Shown: positions 6,842 through 17,500, counted from the stretch's first letter. The stretch: 64,000 bases of DNA from Microseira sp041929235 (GCF_041929235.1 NZ_JBHFNP010000246.1:1-64000); one strand, 5' to 3'. Translations and numbers: made by a program. The notes: a model not told the origin generated them from the letters alone.

Positions 6842-7897
6842 ATGGCGACGGTGCTAGCGATAGAAACAAGTTGCGATGAAACCGCCGTGGCGATTGTTAA
6901 CAATCGTGAAGTTATCTTCAGCGTCATCGCGTCCCAAATTCCAGTCCACCAGCAGTATGGCGGCGTGGTGCCGGAAGTGGCTTCGCGGCAACATTTGGAG
7001 ACAATCAATCAGGCGATCCGAGACGCCCTAGAAAATTTTGGCACCAATTGGTCTCAAATTGATGGCATCGCCGCCACCTGCGCCCCTGGTTTGGTTGGCT
7101 CGCTCCTCGTCGGGCTAACCGCCGCCAAAACCCTCGCCCTCGTCCATCAGAAACCGTTTCTAGGCGTCCACCACCTGGAAGGACATATCTACGCCTCCTA
7201 CCTCTCCCAACCAGATTTACAGCCCCCCTTCCTCTGCCTGCTCGTTTCTGGCGGACACACGAGCTTGATTTATGTCAAAGATTGTGGTATATACGAAACC
7301 CTCGGACAAACCCGCGATGACGCCGCCGGGGAAGCCTTCGACAAAGTGGCAAGGTTGTTGAATTTGGGTTATCCCGGTGGCCCAGTCATCGACCGACTGG
7401 CAAAACAAGGCAATCCCGCAGCATTTGCGCTGCCGGAAGGAAAGGTTTCCTTACCCAATGGGGGATATCATCCCTACGATTCGAGTTTTAGCGGTTTAAA
7501 GACAGCCGTGTTGCGGTTGGTGCAAAAATTACAGCAAGAAGGCATTGACCCCTTGCCGGTGAACGACATCGCCGCCAGCTTTCAAGATACAGTTGCGCGT
7601 AGCCTTGCCAAACGCGCCGTAGCTTGTGCTTTGGATTATGGGTTACATGCGATCGCCATCGGGGGTGGTGTCGCTGCTAACAGCGGACTCCGCCAGCACC
7701 TACAAGCTGCCGCAGTTGAGCATAACCTGCACGTGATGTTTCCTCCCCTGAAATACTGTACTGATAACGCCGCCATGATTGGTTGTGCCGCTTGTGACCA
7801 TTTGAACAGGGGACATACTTCGCCGTTAACGTTAGGCGTGCAGTCTCGGCTGGCAATTACCGACGTGATGCAGCTTTATTCGGGTCACGGGGCATAG
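6842..7897 (+). CDS. tsaD: tRNA N6-adenosine threonylcarbamoyltransferase
   Basis: Transfers the threonylcarbamoyl group from TC-AMP to A37 of ANN-decoding tRNAs (t6A). The 351-residue product begins MATVLAIETSCDETAVAIV, has the metal-binding HHLEGH motif, VSGGHTSL, GEAFDKVARLL and AIGGGVAANSGLR, the ASKHA ATPase signatures. The frame is open 81 nt further upstream, but homology and the usual length favour the ATG at 6842. tsaC, which makes the substrate TC-AMP, is at 30.3 kb. Divergent from psaF. Confidence 0.96.
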   Translation: MATVLAIETSCDETAVAIVNNREVIFSVIASQIPVHQQYGGVVPEVASRQHLETINQAIRDALENFGTNWSQIDGIAATCAPGLVGSLLVGLTAAKTLALVHQKPFLGVHHLEGHIYASYLSQPDLQPPFLCLLVSGGHTSLIYVKDCGIYETLGQTRDDAAGEAFDKVARLLNLGYPGGPVIDRLAKQGNPAAFALPEGKVSLPNGGYHPYDSSFSGLKTAVLRLVQKLQQEGIDPLPVNDIAASFQDTVARSLAKRAVACALDYGLHAIAIGGGVAANSGLRQHLQAAAVEHNLHVMFPPLKYCTDNAAMIGCAACDHLNRGHTSPLTLGVQSRLAITDVMQLYSGHGA

Positions 7898-8092
7898 GTA
7901 AAAAGGGGCGCGCTACTGGTTGCGATTTACACATGGGAATCTAGCGGCTCCGCCCGCTATTGGCGAAACTCACCACAGAATTGTTAAATTTTGTATTGAG
8001 TGATAAATACAGGTGGCAAACAAAAAGCGCCACCAGCGCCATTTTTGCACTTGCGATCCGCCTTAAAAAATATTCCCATAAAATCCAAGCAT

Positions 8093-11000
8093 ATGAAATC
8101 GCTGCTCAAAAAACTCTTTGCGTCGCGCCGCTTAGAATATCTCATCCTGGAGCGGAACTTACTGATCCAAGAAATGTCATTAGGCGTACAACAATTTGCC
8201 TATTATCCCGAGCAAGTTACCATGGGCAGCGATGTGCGTCTAGGCTTTCCCGTAATGATTGGATTTGAGGATTTCCTCATTGATGTCCTGGAAGGACGGC
8301 AGGTTAGTTTCGAGTTAAAAGATATTGAGCAAACTTCAGCTAATGGTGCTTCTGGGTCGATTGATATTTGTGTGGTCGGATTGCCAGATGACGAGACTTT
8401 ATTAAATAGATTTTTGATTGTATTTGAAAGTGCAAATAACGAGGAATTATTAAATAAATTTTTTTTAAATCGCGGCAATGAAGCCGTGCTTTTATTAAAC
8501 GCTTTATCTAGATATCGAAGTTATATTAATAAAATTATTGCTTCAATTGCAGATGCATTAATAGTAACGACAAGAACGGGAAAAATTAAAAAAGTTAATC
8601 TAGCGGCTCAACAGTTATTTGGTTATCATGAATCTGAATTAATTGGAGAGTCAATCTTCCAAATTATTGCCGAGAATTTATGGCAGCATACGGCAAGTGA
8701 AAACCAATTTATATCTCAAGTAGAATTGTTTAAAGATGTTGAAGTAGTTTGTTTGAAAAAAACCGGCGAACAGCTAAACATTTCCTTTTCTTGTTCGGCA
8801 ATTCAAACTGAGGGAGAGGATGCCGAAGATTTTATTTATATTGGACGGGATTTGACCGAGCGAAAAGCGGCTGAAATAGCCATCGGTAAAATGAATGCCG
8901 ATCTGGCGCAAAGGGTAGAAGAACAAACCCTAGAATTAAGGCAGACTATCAAACGATTAAAAAATGAAATAGCCTCGCGAAAACAGATAGAATTAGCCCT
9001 GAGAGAAAGCGAATCGCGACTTTCTAACCTGCTCAACTCGCTGCAAGATGTGGTTTGGTCGGTAGCAGCGAGTACGTTTGAAGCACTTTATCTCAATCCA
9101 GCCACAGAAACACTGTACCAACGCCCCGTAGTGGAATTTTACTACAATCCATATCTTTGGTTAGAAGTGATTCATCCGGAAGATCGCTCGCGAGTTGCAT
9201 CGACTTTTCCCACCATCTTGGAAACAGGAAATATAGAAATGGAATACCGGATTATCCGCCCAAACAAAGAAGTGCGGTGGGTGAATAACCGGGCGCAAGC
9301 AATCAAAGATGAAACTGGGGAAACAATTCGCATCGATGGGATTATCACCGATATTACCGAACGCAAGCTATCAGAAATTGCGCTGCAAAATATCGTCGCC
9401 GGAACAGCTTCAGTCACTGGGGAAGAATTTTTTCCAGTTTTGGTGCAGTATTTAGCGACGGCACTGGGCGTTCGCTATACCTTTGTGAGCGAACTGATAG
9501 ATGTTCAACAGCAGAAATGGCAGACGATTGCCTGGTGGGATAGCCACGCTCTTGGGGAAACTTTAGAATACAACATTACTGGCGGACCGTGCGAAATCGT
9601 CGTCAAGGGAAAAAAAGCCTGTTATTTTCCAGACCGCTTGCAGGAATTATTCCCAGAAATATCATTACCAACGAGATTGCGCGCCGATTGTTACTTGGGA
9701 GTTCCCCTGTTAGACACCGCCCAAAACGTGATTGGCAATTTGTGGATTCTCAACGATAAACCCCTGATCGATGAAGACCGCACCCAATCAGTTATCAGCG
9801 TATTTGCCGCGCGGGCAGCAGCAGAACTGGAACGGAAAAAAGCATTAAAAGCCTTGCGTGAATCCCACGATGAATTAGAAATTCGAGTCCAAGAACGCAC
9901 CGCCGATCTTTACGCCGCAAACCAATCCCTCAAGTTAGAAATTGCCTCCCGCGTGCAGGTAGAAGCCGCATTGCGCGCCAGCGAGTATCGCTATCAAACC
10001 TTAGCTAATTTATCGCCGGTAGGAATATTTCATACCGATGCTCAAAGCCGCTGCTTATATGTCAACAATCGCTGGTGCGAGATTACCGGAATTGCCCTCA
10101 AACCAGCAATGGGGGATGGATGGATGCACGCCATCCATCCCGAAGATCGCTCCCGCGTCCAAACCCACTGGTATCGCTGCACACAAGAAAATTTACCCTT
10201 TGCTACCGAAACGCGGTTTCAGCGTCCCGATGGCAGCTGCTTGTGGGCATTTGTTCAAGCAGTGGCGCAGCAGGGGAACGACGGACAAGTCGTAGGCTAC
10301 ATCGGCACCGTGACCGATATTACCTACCGCGTTGAGTCAGAACAAGCTCTGCAAAGAAACGCTGCCGAAATTCACGATCTGTATAACAACGCTCCCTGTG
10401 GGTATCAATCCCTCGACAGCGATGGCAGATTTATCCGCGTCAACGATACCGAACTCAAATTATTGGGTTATACCCGCGACGAGTTGATTGGCAAGCGATT
10501 TGCCGACTTGCTGACATCCCACAGCAGGCAAATTTTCCGCAAAATTTTCCCCCGCTTCAAACAACGCGGCTGGGTGCAGGATTTAGAGTTGGAGTTAGTT
10601 CGCAAGGATGGCAAAGTTGTTCCTGTCAGCTTGTCCGGAACCAGGGTTAAAGATGACGGCGACAATTTTCTCATGACGCGCTCCACGATATTTGACATCA
10701 CCGAGCGCAAACGAGCAGAAGCAGCACTGCGGGAGAGTCAGGAACGGTTCAGAAGCGCGTTTGAGTATTCGGCGATTGGTATGGCATTGGTATCGCCCCA
10801 GGGTCATTGGTTGCAGGTCAACCCAGCCTTATGCGAGATAGTGGGTTACTCGGAATCAGAGTTGCTCAAGCTGACATTTCAAGATATTACCCATCCCGAA
10901 GATGTGGAAGCTAGCCTGGACTATTTGCACCAAGCCCTCTATGGGGAAATTGGCACATACCAGATGGAGAAGCGCTACATCCACAAACTCGAGCAAATCG

Positions 11001-14000
11001 TCTGGGTGCAGTTAACTATCTCGACCCTACGGGATACCCAGGGGCGAGTGCTGTACTTAATTGCCCAAATTCAGGACATTACCCAGCGAAAAACCGCTGA
11101 AGCCGCCCTGCGGGAAAGGGAACGGCGCATCAGAAGGCATCAGGAAGGACTGATGGCACTGTCTAAGTGCGAGTCGCTATACACCGGCGACTTGAAACCA
11201 GCGTTGCAAAATATTACCCAAATTGCAGCGATCGCACTCAGAGTACAGCGGGCGAGCATCTGGTTCTTCAACGACGACCGTTCCAAACTCCGCTGCGCCG
11301 ACCTCTACGAATTCACCACCCTCCAGCATACATCTGGCTGGGAAATTGCTGCTGTTGACTATCCTGGATATTTTGAAGCCTTGGAGTCAGATAACATTAT
11401 CGCCGCCGACGATGCCCACACCGACCCTCAAACCCAGGAATTTAGCGCCGCTTATCTGACGCCTTTAGGTATTACCTCGATGTTAGACGTGCCGATTCGC
11501 GTCGCCGGAGAGACAATCGGCGTCATCTCTCACGAACAGATTGGCTCGGCGCGTAGCTGGGCGCTGGAAGAGCAGAACTTTGCCAGTTATTTAGCTTATA
11601 TGGCGAGTCTGGCGATTGAATCGCGCGATCGCGCCCAAGCAGAAAAAGACTTACTACTCGCTCAAGAACGCCTGCAATATCTGCTAACCTCTAGCCCAGC
11701 CGTCATTTATAGCCGCAAAGCATCCGACGATTACAGTACGACCTTCGTCAGCGATAACGTCAAAACCCTGGTGGGATACGAAGCGCGGGAATTCCTAGAA
11801 GATGCCAGTTTCTGGAAAAACCACATCCACCCGGAAGATGTGGAAAGAGTCTTTGCCGAATTACCCCGCTTGTTCGAGCCTGGTTATCACCGCCACGAAT
11901 ACCGCTTCCAATGCGCCGACGGCACAACTCGCTGGATGCGCGACGAGAGCAAGTTGGTGCTAGATAAAGCCGGTAATCCCCTGGAACTCATCGGTTATTG
12001 GGCAGATATCACCGATCGCAAGCAAGCCGAATCAGACTTAGCCAAAACCGTATCCCTGCTACAAGCAACTTTTGATTCTACCACAGACGGGATACTCGTG
12101 ATTGACCGAGCGGGAAAAATTGCGACATTTAATCGCAAATTCCAACAAATGTGGCAGCTTCCAGATGAAATAGTCGCCACGCGAGATAACGCAGCGACGA
12201 TCTCGTTTGTCCTCGATCAACTGCAAGACCCCCAAGCATTTGTGCAAAAAATAGAAGAAATCTACTCCCTGCCGGATAGGGAAACCTACGAATTGTTGGA
12301 ATTTATTGATGGGAGAGTATTCGAGCGCTATTCTATGCCCCAGCGAGTGGGAGAAAACATTGTCGGTCGGGTATGGACTTTTCGCGATATTACCGCTCGC
12401 AAGCTGGCACAAGAAATTTTGGCGAAACGCGATCGCTATCTCGCTGCCTTGGTGGAAGTGCAACTGCGACTGCTAGCTGATGAGGGCGATCGCAACTGCT
12501 ACAAGTCAATATTGGAACCCCTAGGACGCGCTTCAGGAGCCAGCCGCGTCTACGTCTTTGAAAACCACGCCTGCGTCACAGGACGCCTCTACATGAGCCA
12601 GCGCGCCGAGTGGTGTGCCTCTGGCATTGCTGCGGAAATCGACAACCCAGACTTGCAAAACTGCCCTTACGACGAATTTTTCCCCCGTTGGGCGCAAGTA
12701 TTGGCGCAAGGCGAAGTTATTGCCAGCAAAATTGCCGATTTTCCCGCCGAAGAGCGTTTAATTTTAGAACCCCAGGGCATTCTTTCCATCCTAGTTTTAC
12801 CTTTATTGGTTAATAATCAGTTTTTTGGTTTTATTGGCTTCGACGAATGCGTCACTTGCCGGACTTGGGAGCCGTTAGAAATAGATTTATTGCGGAGTGC
12901 GGCAGCAGCAATTTCCCTCCGTCAAGAGCGCAAGCTGGCTTTATCAGCGCTTTCTGAAAGCGAGAATAAATATCGCTATGTCGTGAACAATTTAAGAGAA
13001 GTTATTTTTCAAAAAGATGTACAGGGCTGCTGGACTTTTCTCAATCCCGCTTGGACAGAAATAACTGGATATGAAATAAAAGAAAGCTTGGGTCGTCATT
13101 TCCTAGAATTTATTCACCCCGATGACCATTCGCTGACTTTAAATCAATTCAACGCTTTAATGTCCTCCCACGTCGATTCCACCCGATACGAAGTGCGCTG
13201 CCAAACTAAAAATGGCAGCTACCGCTGGATTGAAGTGCAAGGGCGAGTCAACCAGGCCGCTGACGGGACATTTTTGGGATCTTCCGGCACGCTCAACGAC
13301 ATTACAGACCGCAAGCGCATAGAGCAAGCCATCGAACAAGAGCGGCAACAATTGCGGCAAATTATTACCAACGCACCCGTTGCGATCGCTATGTTCGATA
13401 CCTCAATGCGCTACATCGCCCACAGCAATCAATGGCTAACTGATTACCATCTCGAAGGGCAATCTCTCATCGGGCGATCCTACTATGACGTTTTCCCCAA
13501 TCTGCCAGAGGAAATTAAAGCCATTCATCAGCGCGCTTTACAAGGTGAGGTAATCTCCAAACCAGAGGACGTTTGGGAACAACCCAATGGCGGCAAAATT
13601 TACCTGCGTTGGGCCGTCCAACCTTGGTACATCGGCAATGGGGCAGGGGAGATCCAGAGCTCTGGAGCTCTGGATCAGGGGAGAGTACACATTCAAATGC
13701 CCACCTGCACACCTGCACACCTGCACAAGAGCCCCCACGCCCCCTCTCCCCATCCCCAAATTGGCGGTATCGTCATCGCGACTCAAATAATTAACGAATT
13801 GGTAGAAGCACGGGAAGCCGCCTTAGAAGCTTCGCGGATGAAATCCCAATTTCTCGCCAACATGAGTCACGAAATCCGCACCCCCATGAATGGCGTCATC
13901 GGTTTAACCGATTTACTCCTATTGACTCCCCTCTCCCCCGAACAGCAAGACTTTGTCCAAACTCTCAAAGTCAGCGGACAAAGTCTGCTGATGCTGATTA

Positions 14001-16009
14001 ACGATATTCTCGACGTCTCCAAGCTGGAAGTTGGGGAAATGCGGCTAGAATCTATTGACTTTGATTTGAAAATATGCATTGAAGAAGTCGTAGATTTGCT
14101 GACCACCCAAGCCGAATCTAAGGGACTAGAACTGTTTTCTTTAATCGACAGCAACGTCCCCAAATTGTTAACAGGAGACGCCACCCGCCTGCGCCAAGTG
14201 TTGATGAATCTGATCGGCAACGCCATCAAATTCACCCAGACCGGAGAAGTAGTGGTTCGTGTAGAGATATGCCAATACGGAGAAGAAGACGCGGGGACAG
14301 GGGGACAGGGTGACGCGGGGACAGGGGGACAGGGTGACGCGGGGAATGAAGAGGACAAGAGGATATGGGGAGATGCAGACGCGGGTAACTCTTCAATCAA
14401 CTTCTTTGCGTCACCGCCTCACCGCGTCACCGCGTCCTCTTCCCCCTTCTCCCCCACCACAGTTAAGCTGCGATTCAGCGTGCGAGACACAGGGATTGGC
14501 ATTGCAGCGGCAGACATGGACAAACTGTTCCGGTCGTTTTCCCAAGTAGACGCCAGTACAACGCGCCAGTATGGAGGTACTGGCTTGGGATTGGCAATCT
14601 GCAAGCAATTGGTCGAGCTGATGGGGGGTGAAATTGGCGTTGAAAGTCAACTGGGAGTGGGGTCAACCTTCTGGTTTACGGCAACGTTGGCGCAAAAGCC
14701 AGACCCCTTACCCTCCCCAGTATCCTTGCCTTTCGAGCGCCCCAACGTGAGGCTGTTAGTGGTGGATAGTAACGCCACCCATCGCCAGGTGGTGCTATCT
14801 TATGTCAACTGTTGGGGAATACAAGCGGACGAAGCAGAAGATGGCGCCAGCGCGATTGCCATCGTCCAACAAGCAGAGCAACAGGGTCAACCCTACGATG
14901 TCGCCTTGCTGAGCCTAAATATTCCAGGCATGAATCGGGAATTGCTCGCTCAACTCGTCGGATGCCCGCCTAGCTCTTTTGGGACTAAATGGATTTTAAT
15001 GACTTCGCTTGGGCAGCGCAGTCAAGTTATCAACCCCCAAGCGCTAGGATTTGCGGGTCATTTAACGACGCCGGTAAAAGCCTCGCGCCTGTTAGACTGC
15101 CTGATGAATGTATTGAGTCCTGCTTCAATAATCAACTCTCAGTCAGAATTAATTAGTAACCAATCCTCAGTCATGGGGGATGAAAAACCTTCTCACCCAT
15201 CACCAAAAAACCTCAAAATTCTGCTGGTGGAAGACACCCCAGTCAACCAAAAAGTCGCGCTCAATCTACTCAAAGTGCTGGGTTATGAAGCAGACTGCGT
15301 CAGCAATGGTCAAGAAGCCCTCGACCGACTCGCACAAATCAACTACGACATCGTGTTAATGGATTGTCTCATGCCCATCCTCGATGGCTACAAAACCACC
15401 CAAGCCATCCGCCAAAGGGAAGCTCAATCCCGCCATACCGTAGTCATTGCCATGACTGCCAACGCCCTCAAAGGAGAACGAGAAAAGTGCTTAGCATTAG
15501 GTATGGACGACTATATCAGCAAACCGATTAAGCTCGATGTCTTGGCGGCTGTTTTGGAACGCTACAGCACTTCCGAAAAGCAGAGCGCTTCTGGGGGAGA
15601 TTTAGAACAAAAAACTGGCTCCAGTTCCTCTAATTTTGCCATCCCAGAAGCCACATCCCCTCCAGAACCCGTAGATTTAGAGCGCCTGCAAGAAATCACC
15701 AGAGGCGATACAGAATTTCAACTCGATCTTTTGCAAACTTTTATGGAAGATGCTCAGACTTACATAGCACAAATTAAGCTAGCGATCCAAGAAGAAGATT
15801 GTGTAGCGCTGGCTCGTCATGCTCACCAACTTAAAGGAGGAAGCGCGATGGTAGCTATCCGAACTATGCCAGAATTAGCTCAGCAACTGGAAACTCAGGC
15901 TCAAGAAAATCGCCTCGAGAAAACTGCCGAGTTCGTAGACCAGTTGGAAACTATTCTGTTGCAGGTTAAAACTTTTACAGATAATTGGTCACTCACAATT
16001 AATCCATAA
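8093..16009 (+). CDS. Giant multi-PAS/GAF hybrid histidine kinase (2638 aa)
   Basis: A cytoplasmic sensor kinase with no obvious membrane segment. Order: an N-terminal domain (about residues 1-140), PAS1, PAS2, GAF1, PAS3, PAS4, PAS5, GAF2, PAS6, PAS7, GAF3, PAS8, PAS9, HisKA with the H-box NMSHEIRTPMNG (His1926), HATPase (DTGIGI, GGTGLGL), a degenerate receiver, an intact receiver (LMDCLMP, Asp2424; SKP Lys) and an HPt domain (HAHQLKGGS, His2578). PAS boundaries are marked by the D-I-T-E-R-K type ends. The first receiver reads ALLSLNIPG, with no phosphoryl-accepting Asp. Two stretches of repeat-like DNA are inserted in frame, in PAS9 and in the ATPase domain. Start chosen at ATG 8093; GTG 8000 is possible but weak. 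The next gene, a receiver-kinase, begins 3 nt after the stop, so a phosphorelay is likely (inference). Confidence 0.93.
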   Translation: MKSLLKKLFASRRLEYLILERNLLIQEMSLGVQQFAYYPEQVTMGSDVRLGFPVMIGFEDFLIDVLEGRQVSFELKDIEQTSANGASGSIDICVVGLPDDETLLNRFLIVFESANNEELLNKFFLNRGNEAVLLLNALSRYRSYINKIIASIADALIVTTRTGKIKKVNLAAQQLFGYHESELIGESIFQIIAENLWQHTASENQFISQVELFKDVEVVCLKKTGEQLNISFSCSAIQTEGEDAEDFIYIGRDLTERKAAEIAIGKMNADLAQRVEEQTLELRQTIKRLKNEIASRKQIELALRESESRLSNLLNSLQDVVWSVAASTFEALYLNPATETLYQRPVVEFYYNPYLWLEVIHPEDRSRVASTFPTILETGNIEMEYRIIRPNKEVRWVNNRAQAIKDETGETIRIDGIITDITERKLSEIALQNIVAGTASVTGEEFFPVLVQYLATALGVRYTFVSELIDVQQQKWQTIAWWDSHALGETLEYNITGGPCEIVVKGKKACYFPDRLQELFPEISLPTRLRADCYLGVPLLDTAQNVIGNLWILNDKPLIDEDRTQSVISVFAARAAAELERKKALKALRESHDELEIRVQERTADLYAANQSLKLEIASRVQVEAALRASEYRYQTLANLSPVGIFHTDAQSRCLYVNNRWCEITGIALKPAMGDGWMHAIHPEDRSRVQTHWYRCTQENLPFATETRFQRPDGSCLWAFVQAVAQQGNDGQVVGYIGTVTDITYRVESEQALQRNAAEIHDLYNNAPCGYQSLDSDGRFIRVNDTELKLLGYTRDELIGKRFADLLTSHSRQIFRKIFPRFKQRGWVQDLELELVRKDGKVVPVSLSGTRVKDDGDNFLMTRSTIFDITERKRAEAALRESQERFRSAFEYSAIGMALVSPQGHWLQVNPALCEIVGYSESELLKLTFQDITHPEDVEASLDYLHQALYGEIGTYQMEKRYIHKLEQIVWVQLTISTLRDTQGRVLYLIAQIQDITQRKTAEAALRERERRIRRHQEGLMALSKCESLYTGDLKPALQNITQIAAIALRVQRASIWFFNDDRSKLRCADLYEFTTLQHTSGWEIAAVDYPGYFEALESDNIIAADDAHTDPQTQEFSAAYLTPLGITSMLDVPIRVAGETIGVISHEQIGSARSWALEEQNFASYLAYMASLAIESRDRAQAEKDLLLAQERLQYLLTSSPAVIYSRKASDDYSTTFVSDNVKTLVGYEAREFLEDASFWKNHIHPEDVERVFAELPRLFEPGYHRHEYRFQCADGTTRWMRDESKLVLDKAGNPLELIGYWADITDRKQAESDLAKTVSLLQATFDSTTDGILVIDRAGKIATFNRKFQQMWQLPDEIVATRDNAATISFVLDQLQDPQAFVQKIEEIYSLPDRETYELLEFIDGRVFERYSMPQRVGENIVGRVWTFRDITARKLAQEILAKRDRYLAALVEVQLRLLADEGDRNCYKSILEPLGRASGASRVYVFENHACVTGRLYMSQRAEWCASGIAAEIDNPDLQNCPYDEFFPRWAQVLAQGEVIASKIADFPAEERLILEPQGILSILVLPLLVNNQFFGFIGFDECVTCRTWEPLEIDLLRSAAAAISLRQERKLALSALSESENKYRYVVNNLREVIFQKDVQGCWTFLNPAWTEITGYEIKESLGRHFLEFIHPDDHSLTLNQFNALMSSHVDSTRYEVRCQTKNGSYRWIEVQGRVNQAADGTFLGSSGTLNDITDRKRIEQAIEQERQQLRQIITNAPVAIAMFDTSMRYIAHSNQWLTDYHLEGQSLIGRSYYDVFPNLPEEIKAIHQRALQGEVISKPEDVWEQPNGGKIYLRWAVQPWYIGNGAGEIQSSGALDQGRVHIQMPTCTPAHLHKSPHAPSPHPQIGGIVIATQIINELVEAREAALEASRMKSQFLANMSHEIRTPMNGVIGLTDLLLLTPLSPEQQDFVQTLKVSGQSLLMLINDILDVSKLEVGEMRLESIDFDLKICIEEVVDLLTTQAESKGLELFSLIDSNVPKLLTGDATRLRQVLMNLIGNAIKFTQTGEVVVRVEICQYGEEDAGTGGQGDAGTGGQGDAGNEEDKRIWGDADAGNSSINFFASPPHRVTASSSPFSPTTVKLRFSVRDTGIGIAAADMDKLFRSFSQVDASTTRQYGGTGLGLAICKQLVELMGGEIGVESQLGVGSTFWFTATLAQKPDPLPSPVSLPFERPNVRLLVVDSNATHRQVVLSYVNCWGIQADEAEDGASAIAIVQQAEQQGQPYDVALLSLNIPGMNRELLAQLVGCPPSSFGTKWILMTSLGQRSQVINPQALGFAGHLTTPVKASRLLDCLMNVLSPASIINSQSELISNQSSVMGDEKPSHPSPKNLKILLVEDTPVNQKVALNLLKVLGYEADCVSNGQEALDRLAQINYDIVLMDCLMPILDGYKTTQAIRQREAQSRHTVVIAMTANALKGEREKCLALGMDDYISKPIKLDVLAAVLERYSTSEKQSASGGDLEQKTGSSSSNFAIPEATSPPEPVDLERLQEITRGDTEFQLDLLQTFMEDAQTYIAQIKLAIQEEDCVALARHAHQLKGGSAMVAIRTMPELAQQLETQAQENRLEKTAEFVDQLETILLQVKTFTDNWSLTINP
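13638..13760 (+). repeat. Repeat-like insertion in the last PAS domain of the giant kinase
   Basis: Contains a perfect AGATCCAGAGCTCTGGAGCTCTGGATC-type palindrome (as two halves meeting near 13660) and the direct repeat CACCTGCACA three times, then a C-rich run. The encoded peptide is low in hydrophobic residues and interrupts the PAS core between AVQPWY and GGIVIATQII. CCACCTGCACAAGAGC-like sequence also occurs in the spacer at 17.38 kb, supporting an intergenic repeat origin. Confidence 0.6.
14288..14460 (+). repeat. GACGCGGGGACAGGG repeat insertion in the kinase ATPase domain
   Basis: Two 24-bp tandem copies (14288-14311, 14312-14335) begin GACGCGGGGACAGG and encode DAGTGGQG twice. A complementary C-rich arm (CACCGCGTCACCGCGTCC, near 14420-14437) lies about 100 bp on, so the segment could fold on itself. 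It sits in a loop between VVVRVEI and VKLRFSVRDTGIGI, adding roughly 55 residues without breaking the frame or the N, G1 or G2 boxes. Confidence 0.75.
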
Positions 16010-16012
16010 GTG

Positions 16013-17278
16013 ATGTCAAAAATTCTTGTAGTCGAAGATGATTCGGCAACTCGCTTATTTCTCAAACGCGACCTCCAGATCGAAGGCTATCAAGTCACTG
16101 TGGCTAAGGATGGTGAAGAAGGGCTGCTGCAAGCAACTCAGATACAACCCGATCTGATTATTTGCGATTGGGTAATGCCATTGATGGATGGGATGGAGGT
16201 TTGTCGTCGGGTCAAAGCCGACCCTAATTTAGCAACTACATTTTTTATTTTACTGACTGCGCGGGGAGAAGCGATCGCCGACCGAGTAGCAGGACTCGAT
16301 GCTGGCGCTGATGAGTTTCTCTCTAAACCTATTGACCCCAACGAACTACAAGCACGGGTGCGCGCTGGCTTGCGACAGTACAATTTAAATCGCCAATTGA
16401 GTCAAGCGAATCAGCAACTAAGCCAAACTCTACAGGAGTTACAACAAACTCAGGCTCAATTAATTCAGAGCGAAAAAATGTCTAGCATGGTTCAAATGGT
16501 GGCGGGTATGGCTCATGAAATCAACAACCCAGTCACCTTTATTTACGGCAACCTCAACCATGCCAGCGTCTATATTCAAAACCTACTAGACTTAATCCAC
16601 TTGTATCAAAAATCTTATCCCAAACCCGATGCAGAAATCCAAAAGCACGCCAGTGCAATCGATTTAGAATTTATAACCTACGATCTGCCAAACCTTTTAA
16701 ATTCTATGAAAACCGGCGCCCAGCGGATTTTTCAAATTGTTCAGGACTTACGCAACTTCTCGCGTCTAGATGAAGCCGAATTAAAGCGGGTTGACCTCCA
16801 CGAAGGAATTGATAATACCCTGGCATTTCTACAACATCGCCTCGATTCTGAAAGCCACAATTTTGCCATTCAAGTCGTCAAAGAGTACGGCAACTTGCCC
16901 TTGGTTGAATGCTATCCCAGACAACTCAATCAGGTATTCCTAAATATTCTTACTAATGCGATTGATTTTTTAGCAGAAAGTCATGGCAAAGAAAACCCAT
17001 CACCCAAGCCGATGATTCAAATCCGCACTAAAGAAATCGATAACGATCGGGTGGAAATTAAAATTTTAGATAATGGGCCGGGAATGACAGAAAAAGTCCG
17101 CCAAAAACTGTTTGACCCTTTTTTTACGACTAAGCCTGTAGGTAAAGGGATCGGCATGGGGCTGTCAATTAGTTACCAAATTATTGTAGAAAAGCATGGC
17201 GGAAATTTGCGGTGTATTTCCTCTCCAGGACAGGGGGCAGAGTTCATCATTGAAATTCCGCTGCACCCATATAAATAA
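16013..17278 (+). CDS. Response regulator-histidine kinase (REC-HisKA-HATPase)
   Basis: The 421-residue protein has an N-terminal receiver (KILVVEDDSATR, LIICDWVMPLMDG with the phosphoacceptor Asp, SKP Lys), a glutamine-rich coiled coil (LSQANQQLSQTLQELQQTQAQL), an H-box GMAHEINNPVTFIYGNL and a full HATPase domain (N-box QVFLNILTNAIDF, LDNGPGM, GKGIGMGLS). ATG 16013 is chosen; GTG 16010 directly abuts the giant kinase stop, so the two are almost certainly co-transcribed. It probably takes phosphoryl groups from the upstream HPt domain (inference). Confidence 0.92.
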   Translation: MSKILVVEDDSATRLFLKRDLQIEGYQVTVAKDGEEGLLQATQIQPDLIICDWVMPLMDGMEVCRRVKADPNLATTFFILLTARGEAIADRVAGLDAGADEFLSKPIDPNELQARVRAGLRQYNLNRQLSQANQQLSQTLQELQQTQAQLIQSEKMSSMVQMVAGMAHEINNPVTFIYGNLNHASVYIQNLLDLIHLYQKSYPKPDAEIQKHASAIDLEFITYDLPNLLNSMKTGAQRIFQIVQDLRNFSRLDEAELKRVDLHEGIDNTLAFLQHRLDSESHNFAIQVVKEYGNLPLVECYPRQLNQVFLNILTNAIDFLAESHGKENPSPKPMIQIRTKEIDNDRVEIKILDNGPGMTEKVRQKLFDPFFTTKPVGKGIGMGLSISYQIIVEKHGGNLRCISSPGQGAEFIIEIPLHPYK

Positions 17279-17500
17279 GGTAATTGGTAATTGGTAATTG
17301 AGTTATATCAAGTTTGCTAGCATCGGTTGTATATAGTCGATTGTGCAAAAACTGTTTTTTTCCCTCCCACCTACACAAGATCCCACCTGCACAAGAGCTA
17401 GCCAAACGCAACCGATGCTACCGGACACGATATTAAAAGACGGTGGAATCGTAACAATTACCGATTAGCTATTACCTATTATCAGTACCCTTGGATGCAA

